From assembly GCA_009921785.1 (NCBI GenBank), contig RFXE01000026.1:1-12928 (forward strand): a stretch of DNA of 12,928 nucleotides, in the 5' to 3' direction. Below the pieces are notes generated by a model, which saw only the letters and a list, made by a program, of their open reading frames with translations, did no database searches and was not told the DNA's origin. Origin of the DNA: Alphaproteobacteria bacterium (GTDB lineage Bacteria > Pseudomonadota > Alphaproteobacteria > Rhizobiales > Beijerinckiaceae). Below are positions 1 to 7,044 of this stretch, in pieces (position 1 is the stretch's first letter; every line of letters starts with the position of its first letter). A program made the translations under genes and the position numbers.

Positions 1-384
1 ACAGGAGACCGCACCGGCAACGGCACCAAAAAAATCAATCAAATCGGCGCTGCTAGCGGGCGGGCGCGGGGGTTGGAGAATGAGCCACGCCGCACCTGCC
101 TTTTCCGCATAGCGCGCGGTTTCAATCATGTCGGGAATATTGCCGTCAGCAACCGTGACAGCAATCGGCGCGCGTCCCGCTAAATCTTCAAATGTCCAGT
201 CGATCAGCATGCGCCGTTCATCGCGGCCCAATTTTGCGACTTCGGTTCCGAGGCCCAGAACGGCAACGCCTGACGAACCGCTTTTCAAAGCCGCTTCAAT
301 CTGGCGTGTATGGGCTTTACGGCGCAACCGGTTTGCGTCGTCAAAAAACGCATAGAGCATCGGATACATGCCGCCGATTTCCAT
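1..384 (-). CDS. DHDPS/KDG-aldolase family lyase, N-terminal 128 residues (cut by window edge)
   Basis: The leftward reading frame is open from an ATG at 384 to the window edge, so the C-terminal part lies outside. The start is supported by GGGGAGG at 394-400, 9 nt upstream. The visible protein has the beginning of a DapA-type TIM barrel: a segment GSSGVAVLGLGTE (about residues 36-48) sits where DHDPS has its GTTGE motif, followed by a DERRMLID helix start (about 55-62) and a strand with ADGN (79-82). The Schiff-base lysine would be downstream and is not visible. DHDPS-family members cleave or form pyruvate-containing keto acids. Beside sugar dehydrogenase and importer genes, a 2-keto-3-deoxy-sugar-acid aldolase or dehydratase is more likely than lysine biosynthesis. 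The family call is fairly sure; the substrate is inference. Confidence 0.8.
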   Translation of the reverse strand, partial: MEIGGMYPMLYAFFDDANRLRRKAHTRQIEAALKSGSSGVAVLGLGTEVAKLGRDERRMLIDWTFEDLAGRAPIAVTVADGNIPDMIETARYAEKAGAAWLILQPPRPPASSADLIDFFGAVAGAVSC

Positions 385-461
385 GCTCGTAATCCTCCCC
401 TTTGGCCGCGTTCTCGTCATTTTTAAGAAGCCAATTAGGGCGACGGGACGGCGCGGCGTTA

Positions 462-486
462 TCCAAAGTTGTCAAACAAATTTGGA
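462..486. promoter_or_regulatory. Putative operator: 25-bp dyad with TTGTCAAACAA core
   Basis: TCCAAA (462-467) is mirrored by TTTGGA (481-486), and between them TTGT (469-472) is mirrored by ACAA (476-479). The two 12-nt arms around A474 match at 10 of 12 positions. The core 11-mer fits TNGTNNNACNA, the operator consensus described for the FadR subfamily of GntR regulators, and a regulator of that subfamily is encoded at 10060-10806. That this regulator binds here is inference; a regulator outside the window is equally possible. Confidence 0.5.
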
Positions 487-498
487 CTTGTCAAACTA
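469..498. repeat. Direct repeat TTGTCAAAC, 19-bp period
   Basis: TTGTCAAAC occurs at 469-477 and again at 488-496. A degenerate third copy (CTGTCAGCC, 6 of 9 matches) falls at 507-515, exactly one further period away. Extended to 11-mers, the first two copies (TTGTCAAACAA and TTGTCAAACTA) both fit TNGTNNNACNA. Regularly spaced copies suggest tandem regulator binding, with the second copy possibly overlapping a -35 element. Confidence 0.5.
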
Positions 499-584
499 AT
501 CCGGTTCTGTCAGCCTGATCGAAATAGGAGGCAACGGCGCTAATCCGCGCACGCTGCTGCGACTCGAAGCGAGGGGAGGAACCG

Positions 585-1631
585 GTGGCACAAGAACCGG
601 CGCTCAATCAATTCGGAGCCTTACGCCGTTTGGGCGCGACATCGCTTGAGGTCCCCATTTTCGGCTTTGGCAGCGCGCATCTTGGCGAGCTTTACGCAAA
701 AGTTGAGGAAGCGGACTCGCGCGCAACCATGGATGCCGCGTGGGAAGCGGGTGTTCGCCTTTACGACACAGCACCTTGGTATGGGCGGGGCTTGAGCGAG
801 CATCGGCTTGGTGGGTTTTTACGCACAAAGCCGCGCAACCAATTTCAGGTCACAACAAAAGTAGGGCGTCAATTGGTGCGACCAAAAGATCCGCAGCATT
901 TCGATCGGGGGCCATGGGTGGGCGGCCTAAATTTCGAAGTGAAATGGGACTATTCTTATGACGGTGTGATGCGCTCTTATGAGCAAGCGCTGCAGCGTTT
1001 AGCGCTTGATACAGTGGACGCCTTGATCATTCATGATCTTGATATCGGTTTTCACGGCGAGCATTTTGAAGCGCGCCAAAAAGATATGCGCGAGAGCGGT
1101 GTCAAAGCTCTACAAGAATTAAAGCGCGCTGGCGATATCAAAGCCTATGGGATGGGCATTAACACGGATGCGGCGTTAGAAGACGTTGCCTCTCAGGTTG
1201 ATCTCGATTTCTGTTTGGTGGCAATGCCCTATACGCTTCTTGATCAGAAGAGCCTGACACGCGGCATGGCGGCCCTTCAAAAGCGTGGCGTTTCGGTGAT
1301 TATCGGCGCCCCGCTTGCGTCAGGCATTCTCGCTACAGGCTCAAATGGCCCCGCGCATTATGGCTATGCGAAAGCACCGGCCGACGTACAAGATAAGGTC
1401 CGTAAAATTGAAGCTGTATGCACTGCGCATGGCGTGGCCTTGCCCGCTGCCGCGCTACAATTTGTGCTCGCTCATCCGATTGTCGCTTCGGTTATTCCCG
1501 GCGCTATGAAGCCGAGTGAAGTTAAAGCGAATGCCGAGCATGTGAAAGCCAAGATCCCATCGTCTTTCTGGTCTGATTTGAAAACTGCAGGCCTCATTGA
1601 TCCTCTCTCGCCGACGCCATCCGGAACATAG
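585..1631 (+). CDS. Aldo/keto reductase, aldose 1-dehydrogenase type
   Basis: This is a 348-residue protein of the aldo/keto reductase fold, starting at GTG 585 with GGGGAGGA (573-580) 4 nt upstream. The catalytic tetrad is readable: D61 in LYDTAPWYG, Y66, K92 in TTKVGR and H150 in IIHDLD. The N-terminal FGSAHLGELYA segment and the long insert after K92 are typical of the branch containing D-threo-aldose (L-fucose) 1-dehydrogenase and pyridoxal 4-dehydrogenase. These enzymes oxidise the anomeric carbon of a sugar, or an aldehyde, to a lactone with NAD(P)+. As first gene of a sugar ABC operon, and with a sugar-acid dehydratase in the neighbouring operon, an aldose 1-dehydrogenase role is favoured over vitamin B6 breakdown. 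Its stop is 3 nt before the next start, implying coupled translation. The sugar is not determined by sequence. Confidence 0.88.
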   Translation: MAQEPALNQFGALRRLGATSLEVPIFGFGSAHLGELYAKVEEADSRATMDAAWEAGVRLYDTAPWYGRGLSEHRLGGFLRTKPRNQFQVTTKVGRQLVRPKDPQHFDRGPWVGGLNFEVKWDYSYDGVMRSYEQALQRLALDTVDALIIHDLDIGFHGEHFEARQKDMRESGVKALQELKRAGDIKAYGMGINTDAALEDVASQVDLDFCLVAMPYTLLDQKSLTRGMAALQKRGVSVIIGAPLASGILATGSNGPAHYGYAKAPADVQDKVRKIEAVCTAHGVALPAAALQFVLAHPIVASVIPGAMKPSEVKANAEHVKAKIPSSFWSDLKTAGLIDPLSPTPSGT

Positions 1632-1634
1632 TCG

Positions 1635-3158
1635 ATGGGTCAACTGGGATCGCAACAGACACTCATCGAGGCGAGAGGAATTTCAAAATCCTTCGCCGGT
1701 GTTGAAGTGCTACGCGATGTCGATCTCCACCTTTATCGTGGCGAAATTCATGCCTTGCTTGGCGAAAATGGCGCGGGCAAATCGACATTTGCAAAGATTC
1801 TCGCTGGTGTTCATCGCCCAACACGCGGGTCGATTGCGCTTAACGGCGATGTCGTTGAGATTCAAAATCCGCTTGCGGCACAGCGCTTAGGCATCACGCT
1901 GATCCATCAGGAACCTTTGTCATTTCCTGATCTTTCTGTAGCTGAAAATCTGGTTCTTGGTCGTTTGGCCGGATCGCCTTGGTCTAAGGTGCCGTGGAAA
2001 GAAATCGAAGAAGAAGCGGCGCAGCTTATGACGCTTCTCGGGGTCGATATTGACGTGAAGCGCCCGATGCGCGGGCTTTCCATTGCCGATCAGCAAATGG
2101 TGGAGATCGCGCGGGCGCTGGCTTCCGATAGTCGTTTGATCATTATGGATGAGCCCACCGCACCGCTCACACCCAAAGAAGTTGAAACGCTGTTTTCAAT
2201 TGCCCGTCGGTTGCGTGACGAAGGGCGGACGATCATTTTCATCTCGCACCGTCTCGAAGAAGTGCGTGCCTTGTGTGATCGCGTCACAATTTTTCGCGAT
2301 GGAAATAAAGTTGCTACTGATACAATCAGCAATTTAACGGACGCAGATATTATCCGGTTGATGATTGGTCGATCTTTGCGTGAATATCTCAAAAAGCAGG
2401 ACGCGCAAATCGGTGATGTCGCGCTTGAAGTTAAAGGCCTCACGAAAGCGGGCTATTTCAAAGATATCAGCTTTGCCATTCGGCGCGGCGAGATCGTGGG
2501 TCTCGGCGGTCTCGTTGGTGCGGGGCGTACCGATGTGGCACGCGCGCTTTTTGGAATAGCGCCCGCTGACAAAGGTGAGATTCTGATCAAGGGAACGGCT
2601 GTCGCAATTTCTGATCCCGCTGTGGCGATTGATCATCGCGTGGCCTTTGTGCCTGAAGATCGTGCGATTGCGGGAATTTTTCGCACTTTGTCGGTTGAGC
2701 AGAATATCACCGCGGCCGTACCTGAAAAAATCTCAAATGCGGGCATCATCAATTTTTCAACGGAGCATGAGATCGCGACAGATTCGATCCAAAAGCTCAG
2801 TATTCGACTTGCCTCCATGCGGCAGCCGATTGGAGAGTTATCGGGTGGCAATCAGCAGAAATCCATTCTCGCGCGGTGGCTTTTAACTGATCCTGAAATT
2901 CTCATTCTGGATGAGCCAACTCGCGGTATTGATATCGGTGTTAAGGCAGAATTCTATGATATGATCGGCGAATTGGCGGCATCGGGTCGCGCCATTCTTT
3001 TGATCTCGTCTGAATTGCCTGAACTTCTGGCGCTGTGTGATCGCGTGCTTGTGATGTCGGAAGGGCGGATCACTGCCGATATTCCGCGTGCAGAAGCTAC
3101 ACAAGAATCCATCATGCATGCGGCTGTCCCGCGGAGTGCGGAGGTTCGCGCCTCATGA
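1635..3158 (+). CDS. Sugar ABC transporter ATP-binding protein, fused two-domain (RbsA/RhaT type)
   Basis: This 507-residue protein is built from two tandem nucleotide-binding domains, the standard length for the CUT2 class of carbohydrate importers. Domain 1 has Walker A GENGAGKST (43-51), a variant signature LSIADQQ (148-154), Walker B LIIMDEP (168-174) and switch His205. Domain 2 has the degenerate Walker A GLVGAGRTD (292-300; Arg replaces Lys), signature LSGGNQQK (402-409) and ILILDEP near 422-428. An intact first site and degenerate second P-loop are normal in CUT2 ATPases. It powers the two permeases encoded directly downstream. The start lies 3 nt after the reductase stop with only a weak Shine-Dalgarno, and its end overlaps the next gene by ATGA, so translation is likely coupled on both sides. 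Confidence 0.95.
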   Translation: MGQLGSQQTLIEARGISKSFAGVEVLRDVDLHLYRGEIHALLGENGAGKSTFAKILAGVHRPTRGSIALNGDVVEIQNPLAAQRLGITLIHQEPLSFPDLSVAENLVLGRLAGSPWSKVPWKEIEEEAAQLMTLLGVDIDVKRPMRGLSIADQQMVEIARALASDSRLIIMDEPTAPLTPKEVETLFSIARRLRDEGRTIIFISHRLEEVRALCDRVTIFRDGNKVATDTISNLTDADIIRLMIGRSLREYLKKQDAQIGDVALEVKGLTKAGYFKDISFAIRRGEIVGLGGLVGAGRTDVARALFGIAPADKGEILIKGTAVAISDPAVAIDHRVAFVPEDRAIAGIFRTLSVEQNITAAVPEKISNAGIINFSTEHEIATDSIQKLSIRLASMRQPIGELSGGNQQKSILARWLLTDPEILILDEPTRGIDIGVKAEFYDMIGELAASGRAILLISSELPELLALCDRVLVMSEGRITADIPRAEATQESIMHAAVPRSAEVRAS

Positions 3159-4141
3159 TCGGGTCTCTGCTGCGTCGCCGGGAAGCCGGCATTCTGTTGA
3201 TGATCGTTTTATTCTGCGTCTTTGTCGGGATCTTGCGGCCGCGCTTTCTCACGCTTGATCAATTCAGAATCATTCTTCTTCTTATCCCGTTGATCATGAT
3301 TGGTGCGATGGGACAAATGCTCGTTATCATTGCCCGTCATGTTGATTTGTCGATTGGATCAATCCAGGGCCTTGCGGCCATGCTCACGGCATTGATGTTT
3401 AAGTTTCATCCCGAAATTCCGTGGGGTTTCGGCTTTGTTGTTGCCATCGGCGTTGGTTTGGGTCTCGGTGTCATTAATGGCGTGCTTGTGACCGCCTTCA
3501 ATCTTCCCGCTATCATCGTCACATTGGGAACATTGAGCCTTTATCGCGGGCTCACTTTTATTGTTTCAAACGCCAAACAGATTGATCGCCAATTTGTTCC
3601 CGCTGCACTCAAAGCCATGTCACAGGATTCTCCAACCTATGCGGTGCCGTGGATCATTGTCATTGCGCTTGCTGTGGCTATGGCTACTTACTGGTTTGCT
3701 AATCGCACACTTGTGGGGCGACAAATTTATGCGATGGGATCCAATCCGATTGCAGCGCCACTGCGCGGCATCCGCGTGAATGCTGTCACGATCTTGGTGT
3801 TCGCCATATCCGGAGCACTCGCGGGACTTTCGGGTATTATGTATGCAAGCCGCTGGGGCTTTGTGAATCCTTCAAATACCGGAACCGGTTTCGAGTTTCA
3901 GGTCATCGCTGCTGTTGTGATTGGCGGCGTATCGATCAATGGCGGGGTGGGCTCCGTGCCCGGCGTTGTGCTCGGTGTGTTCCTCATGGGCTGTGTTTCT
4001 GCAGCGCTCCCGCTTTTGGGTATTCCCGGCACATCGCAAGCCGCAATTTATGGTGCTGTTATTGTGATCGCGCTTTTAATTGATCGGTCCGTGCGTATGC
4101 GTGCCAATGCGGCGCTGTCGTCTGCTAGGGGGCGCGAATGA
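3155..4141 (+). CDS. Sugar ABC transporter permease (CUT2, RhaP-like)
   Basis: A 328-residue, highly hydrophobic inner-membrane protein with about 9-10 membrane segments, of the BPD_transp_2 family. It carries the family landmarks ARHVDLSIGS (60-69), a variant of the usual GGIDLS motif near the second membrane segment, and GSNPIAAPLRGI (195-206), the cytoplasmic loop thought to contact the ATPase. The start overlaps the ATPase stop as ATGA and has GGAGG at 3140-3144. With the next gene it forms a heteromeric permease, as in rhamnose (RhaP/RhaQ) and AI-2 (LsrC/LsrD) importers. The permease assignment is firm; the substrate is not readable. Confidence 0.93.
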   Translation: MIGSLLRRREAGILLMIVLFCVFVGILRPRFLTLDQFRIILLLIPLIMIGAMGQMLVIIARHVDLSIGSIQGLAAMLTALMFKFHPEIPWGFGFVVAIGVGLGLGVINGVLVTAFNLPAIIVTLGTLSLYRGLTFIVSNAKQIDRQFVPAALKAMSQDSPTYAVPWIIVIALAVAMATYWFANRTLVGRQIYAMGSNPIAAPLRGIRVNAVTILVFAISGALAGLSGIMYASRWGFVNPSNTGTGFEFQVIAAVVIGGVSINGGVGSVPGVVLGVFLMGCVSAALPLLGIPGTSQAAIYGAVIVIALLIDRSVRMRANAALSSARGRE

Positions 4142-5148
4142 GCGAAGCGCCTGTAGGCTTGAACTCAACTGTGTCGGCAACGCATCGAGATGCAGCACCG
4201 CCGCGTCCTTTATGGCAGGTCATTTTTGTGCGGCCTGAAACGCTGACATTTGTGTTGCTTGTTCTTGCTATTTTTGCAGGCGGGCAGCTCTCGCCTTATT
4301 TTCTCGATATTCGTTATATTCTCGATAGTTTCACGCTGACTGCCGAGCTTTCGCTGCTTGCGCTTATTCTTACGCTTGTCATCATTGCCGGAGAGATTGA
4401 TTTATCACCCGCTTCTGCCATGGCGCTCTCTGCCTGCCTGTTCGCCTATGCGATGAGTTTCGATTGGCCGATGTGGATTTGCGTGTCCATCGGTATTGGA
4501 TCGGGGCTTATCATGGGCGCGATCAATTCGGCGTTGATCATCGGCCTGCAACTCCCATCAATCATTGTCACGATCGGCACGCTGACGCTATATCGTGGAT
4601 TAGCCCAAGTCATTGCCGGTGATAAATCGATCCGTGTTCCGGAATGGTATATTGGCATCGATAAAGTGCAGGTGCTTGGATTACCCGCGCCTGATTTGAT
4701 TTTCATTCTTGCAGCTATCGCCTTGGCCTTTCTCCTCGGCATGACAGTGTGGGGTCGGCAGATTTATCAAACGGGAACGAATGAGACGGCTGCGATTTAT
4801 GCCGGTATTCGCACGCGGCGTATCAAAGCGGTATTGTTTTTGGCAACAGGTGTGACAGCATCGATCGCAGGAATGATTTTCATTTCGCGCTTAGGCTCTG
4901 TGCGATATGATCTTGGCCTTGGCGGTGAATTGCAAATGGTGCTCATGGCCATGCTCGGCGGAACCTATATTTTTGGTGGACGCGGTACGATTTTAGGAAC
5001 TTTCCTTGCCGCTCTGCTTTTGTCTGTCATCTCTACGGGCATGACGACCGCAAATCTTCTACCGGCAACGCAGCTTTGTGTTTTGGGTGTGTTGCTGGTG
5101 CTTTCAATTATCGCCACGAATTTCATCTATTCCCGCACACAGCGTTAG
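4138..5148 (+). CDS. Sugar ABC transporter permease, second subunit (CUT2, RhaQ-like)
   Basis: A 336-residue inner-membrane protein paralogous to the preceding permease but clearly diverged. It has a hydrophilic, probably cytoplasmic N-terminus of about 35 residues, then the motif IAGEIDLSPAS (83-93) and a later loop GTNETAAIYAGI matching the BPD_transp_2 coupling segment. It overlaps the first permease by ATGA and has AGGGGG at 4127-4132. Two unlike permeases served by one fused ATPase suggest a heterodimeric channel. The 45-nt gap to the binding-protein gene has only a weak GCGG/CCGC hairpin, so the cluster is probably one transcript up to the terminator. Confidence 0.93.
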   Translation: MSEAPVGLNSTVSATHRDAAPPRPLWQVIFVRPETLTFVLLVLAIFAGGQLSPYFLDIRYILDSFTLTAELSLLALILTLVIIAGEIDLSPASAMALSACLFAYAMSFDWPMWICVSIGIGSGLIMGAINSALIIGLQLPSIIVTIGTLTLYRGLAQVIAGDKSIRVPEWYIGIDKVQVLGLPAPDLIFILAAIALAFLLGMTVWGRQIYQTGTNETAAIYAGIRTRRIKAVLFLATGVTASIAGMIFISRLGSVRYDLGLGGELQMVLMAMLGGTYIFGGRGTILGTFLAALLLSVISTGMTTANLLPATQLCVLGVLLVLSIIATNFIYSRTQR

Positions 5149-5183
5149 CGGGCTTAACCGCCGGTTCGAAACGGCAAACATAT

Positions 5184-5189
5184 GGAGGA
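5184..5189 (+). promoter_or_regulatory. Ribosome binding site that fixes the binding-protein start
   Basis: GGAGGA lies 4 nt before ATG 5194. An in-frame ATG at 5182 overlaps this site and would add MEEV before a textbook signal peptide, so 5194 is the better start. Confidence 0.8.
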
Positions 5190-5193
5190 AGTA

Positions 5194-6195
5194 ATGCTGA
5201 AGAAAACAGTTTTGGCGGGTCTTGCCTTGGGCTTCGGCCTTATGGCGAGTGCAGCCATGGCGGCGAGTAACTTCAAGGTCGTCTATATCGGAAAGAACAC
5301 GGGTAATCCCTATTTCGATTCGATCACGGGCGGCTTTGTTGATGCCTGTAAGAAGATCGGTTGTGAGTTTGAGTTTGTCGCTCCGGCAACGGCCGAAGCC
5401 ACATCACAAATCCCTTTCATTGAGGCGCAAATTCAGCGTGGCGTGAATGTGATCGCGATTGCACCGAATAGCCCGGATGCGATGAACCAGGTGCTCGACA
5501 AAGCACGGGCGAAGGGCATTCTCGTTCTCACCGTGAATGGCGATATTGTTGGCAGTGAAGGTCACCGTGACGCCAATATTCTGCCGGTCGATTTCACTAA
5601 GACAGGTCCGAACCAGGTTGAACTCATGGGTTCGATGATTGGCTATAAGGGTGAAATTGCCATTCTCTCGGCCACAACAGAAGCGCCCGACCAGAACACC
5701 TGGATCGCCGCGATGAAGAAGACACTTGCTGAAAATCCGAAATATAAGGATATGAAGCTCGTTGCGACTGTCTATGGCGATGACCAACCAGAAAAGTCGA
5801 CAACGGAAATGGAAGCCTTGCTGTCGAACTATCCTAACCTCGTCGGTGTTATTGCTCCGACAACTGTTGGTATCGCAGCAGGCGCGCAAGTTGTGAAGTC
5901 GCGTGGCATTGCCAATAAGGTTCATGTCACGGGTCTTGGCCTGCCCTCGGAAATGCGTGACTTCGTGAAAGATGGCACAGTATCGGCCTTCCAACTCTGG
6001 TCGCCTTATAATGAAGGCTGGCTCGCTGCTTATTTTGCCGACGGTGTTTTGAACGGCAAAATCAAGAACACGGTTGGTACAAAATTCGATGTACCAAGCC
6101 TCGGTTCAATTACTATTCTCGAAAAGAATGTAATGAATACGCAAGCTGAATTGACGACATTCGACAAAGCGAATATCGACAAGTTCAACTTCTAA
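5194..6195 (+). CDS. Periplasmic sugar-binding protein (RhaS-like, CUT2 importer)
   Basis: A 333-residue periplasmic binding protein. The N-terminus MLKK followed by an Ala/Leu/Gly-rich core ending in AMA (cleavage after about residue 23) is a Sec signal peptide without a lipobox. The mature part begins FKVVYIGKNTGNPYFDSI, the usual first strand and ligand loop of the Peripla_BP_4 (ribose-binding) fold. NVIAIAPNSPDAM and the later GLPSEMRDFVKDGTV and FQLWSP segments resemble rhamnose-binding RhaS and the related AI-2-binding LsrB proteins. It is the last transporter gene of the operon and precedes a strong terminator, so it is probably well expressed. Rhamnose or another 6-deoxy or related aldose is the best guess from similarity I can recognise by eye; this remains inference. 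Confidence 0.92.
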   Translation: MLKKTVLAGLALGFGLMASAAMAASNFKVVYIGKNTGNPYFDSITGGFVDACKKIGCEFEFVAPATAEATSQIPFIEAQIQRGVNVIAIAPNSPDAMNQVLDKARAKGILVLTVNGDIVGSEGHRDANILPVDFTKTGPNQVELMGSMIGYKGEIAILSATTEAPDQNTWIAAMKKTLAENPKYKDMKLVATVYGDDQPEKSTTEMEALLSNYPNLVGVIAPTTVGIAAGAQVVKSRGIANKVHVTGLGLPSEMRDFVKDGTVSAFQLWSPYNEGWLAAYFADGVLNGKIKNTVGTKFDVPSLGSITILEKNVMNTQAELTTFDKANIDKFNF

Positions 6196-6207
6196 ACCTG
6201 CACCTCG

Positions 6208-6247
6208 AATGCGCCGGCGTCTCGCCGGCGCATTTTCTTTTTTTATT
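6208..6247 (+). terminator. Intrinsic terminator after the binding-protein gene
   Basis: A perfect 12-bp inverted repeat (AATGCGCCGGCG at 6208-6219, CGCCGGCGCATT at 6223-6234) with a 3-nt TCT loop is followed by a T-rich tract to about 6247. It starts 12 nt after the TAA stop. This is the strongest rightward terminator in the window. It would separate the transporter transcript from the SDR gene or allow only limited read-through. Confidence 0.92.
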
Positions 6248-6270
6248 TATTTGATCAGAGGACCGAAGCT

Positions 6271-7023
6271 ATGAATACATATGATCTCGCCGGACGTGTG
6301 GCCATCATCACCGGAGGCGCACAAGGCATTGGCCTCACAGTGGCAGAGCGATTTCTTTCAAATGGGGCGTCCGTTTCGATCTGGGATGTTGACCAGAAGC
6401 TTCTGGATAATCTTTCAAAGCGGCTCGGATCAAACAAATCGGTCCAATTGCTTCATGGCGATATCGGCTCGCTCGAGTCAGTTGAGAAAAATACAAAAGC
6501 CGTCATCGATCATTTTGGCAAAATTGATATTCTGATTAATAACGCGGCGATTGTCGGCCCCAATACAACGACATGGGAATATCCACCGGAAGAATTCATG
6601 AAAGTGGTTCATATCGGTTTGAACGGAACATTCTTTATGTGCCGCACGGTGGTGCCGCACATGATCAAGCAAAATTATGGTCGGATCGTAAATCTTTCCT
6701 CCGTGGCGGGGAAAGAAGGCAATCCGGGCGCACCCGCTTATTCATCCATGAAGGCAGCGGTAATCGGCTTAACAAAGTCGCTTGGTAAAGAGCTGGCGAA
6801 ATATGATATTGCCGTCAATTGCGTAACGCCCGCAGTGGCAAAAACCACAATGGCGCTGAGTCAAGAGCCCGAATTTTTGAAAATGATTTTATCGAAGATT
6901 CCGCGAGGCCGCATGCTTGAACTTGAAGAGGCGGCCTCGATGATAACGTGGCTCTCGTCGTCAGAAAATTCATTCACGACCGGGGCTGTGTTCGATCTCT
7001 CTGGCGGACGCGCGACCTATTAA
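6271..7023 (+). CDS. SDR-family NAD(P)-dependent dehydrogenase (possible 2-keto-3-deoxy-aldonate dehydrogenase)
   Basis: A 250-residue classical short-chain dehydrogenase. Visible motifs are TGGAQGIG (14-21) for the cofactor, D39 at the end of strand 2 suggesting NAD preference, NNAA (90-93, Ala in place of the usual Gly), a serine at 143/144, and the catalytic pair Y157/K161 in YSSMK. The C-terminus DLSGGRATY is distinctive. The start has AGAGGA (6257-6262) 8 nt upstream. Only 24 bp separate it from the terminator T-tract and no promoter is evident there, so expression may depend on read-through. In non-phosphorylating deoxysugar pathways an SDR oxidises C4 of the 2-keto-3-deoxy acid, and that is a plausible role. 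A sugar 1-dehydrogenase or FabG-like reductase cannot be excluded. Confidence 0.9.
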   Translation: MNTYDLAGRVAIITGGAQGIGLTVAERFLSNGASVSIWDVDQKLLDNLSKRLGSNKSVQLLHGDIGSLESVEKNTKAVIDHFGKIDILINNAAIVGPNTTTWEYPPEEFMKVVHIGLNGTFFMCRTVVPHMIKQNYGRIVNLSSVAGKEGNPGAPAYSSMKAAVIGLTKSLGKELAKYDIAVNCVTPAVAKTTMALSQEPEFLKMILSKIPRGRMLELEEAASMITWLSSSENSFTTGAVFDLSGGRATY

Positions 7024-7044
7024 GGCCGCGCGCTGACCAAAGCT

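Larger units (their letters stand above)
385..584. promoter_or_regulatory. Divergent intergenic control region
   Basis: These 200 bp separate the leftward aldolase-family gene from the rightward reductase-transporter operon, so promoters for both must lie here or nearby. The region holds a 25-bp imperfect dyad and TTGTCAAAC direct repeats (listed separately). A possible weak rightward promoter is TTGTCA (488-493), a 17-bp spacer and CAGCCT (511-516). The reverse strand has two TTGACA hexamers (494-489 and 475-470), but no convincing -10 at 16-18 bp from either. No gene is seen inside. Confidence 0.55.

Noticed and set aside
585..1631. Pyridoxal 4-dehydrogenase (vitamin B6 degradation)
   Set aside because: The family resemblance is real, but no other B6 degradation gene is present; the neighbours are sugar importers and a sugar-acid dehydratase.
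5404..5994. 196-residue open frame antisense to the RhaS-like binding-protein gene
   Set aside because: It lies wholly inside a convincing gene, has no recognisable domain, and its Cys/His/Arg-rich composition is typical of a reverse-strand shadow.
1635..6195. AI-2 (Lsr) uptake system
   Set aside because: Gene order and the binding protein resemble LsrACDB, but no LsrK, LsrR, LsrF or LsrG is present, and the surrounding enzymes point to sugar oxidation. The RhaSTPQ-like reading fits better, although the two families are related.
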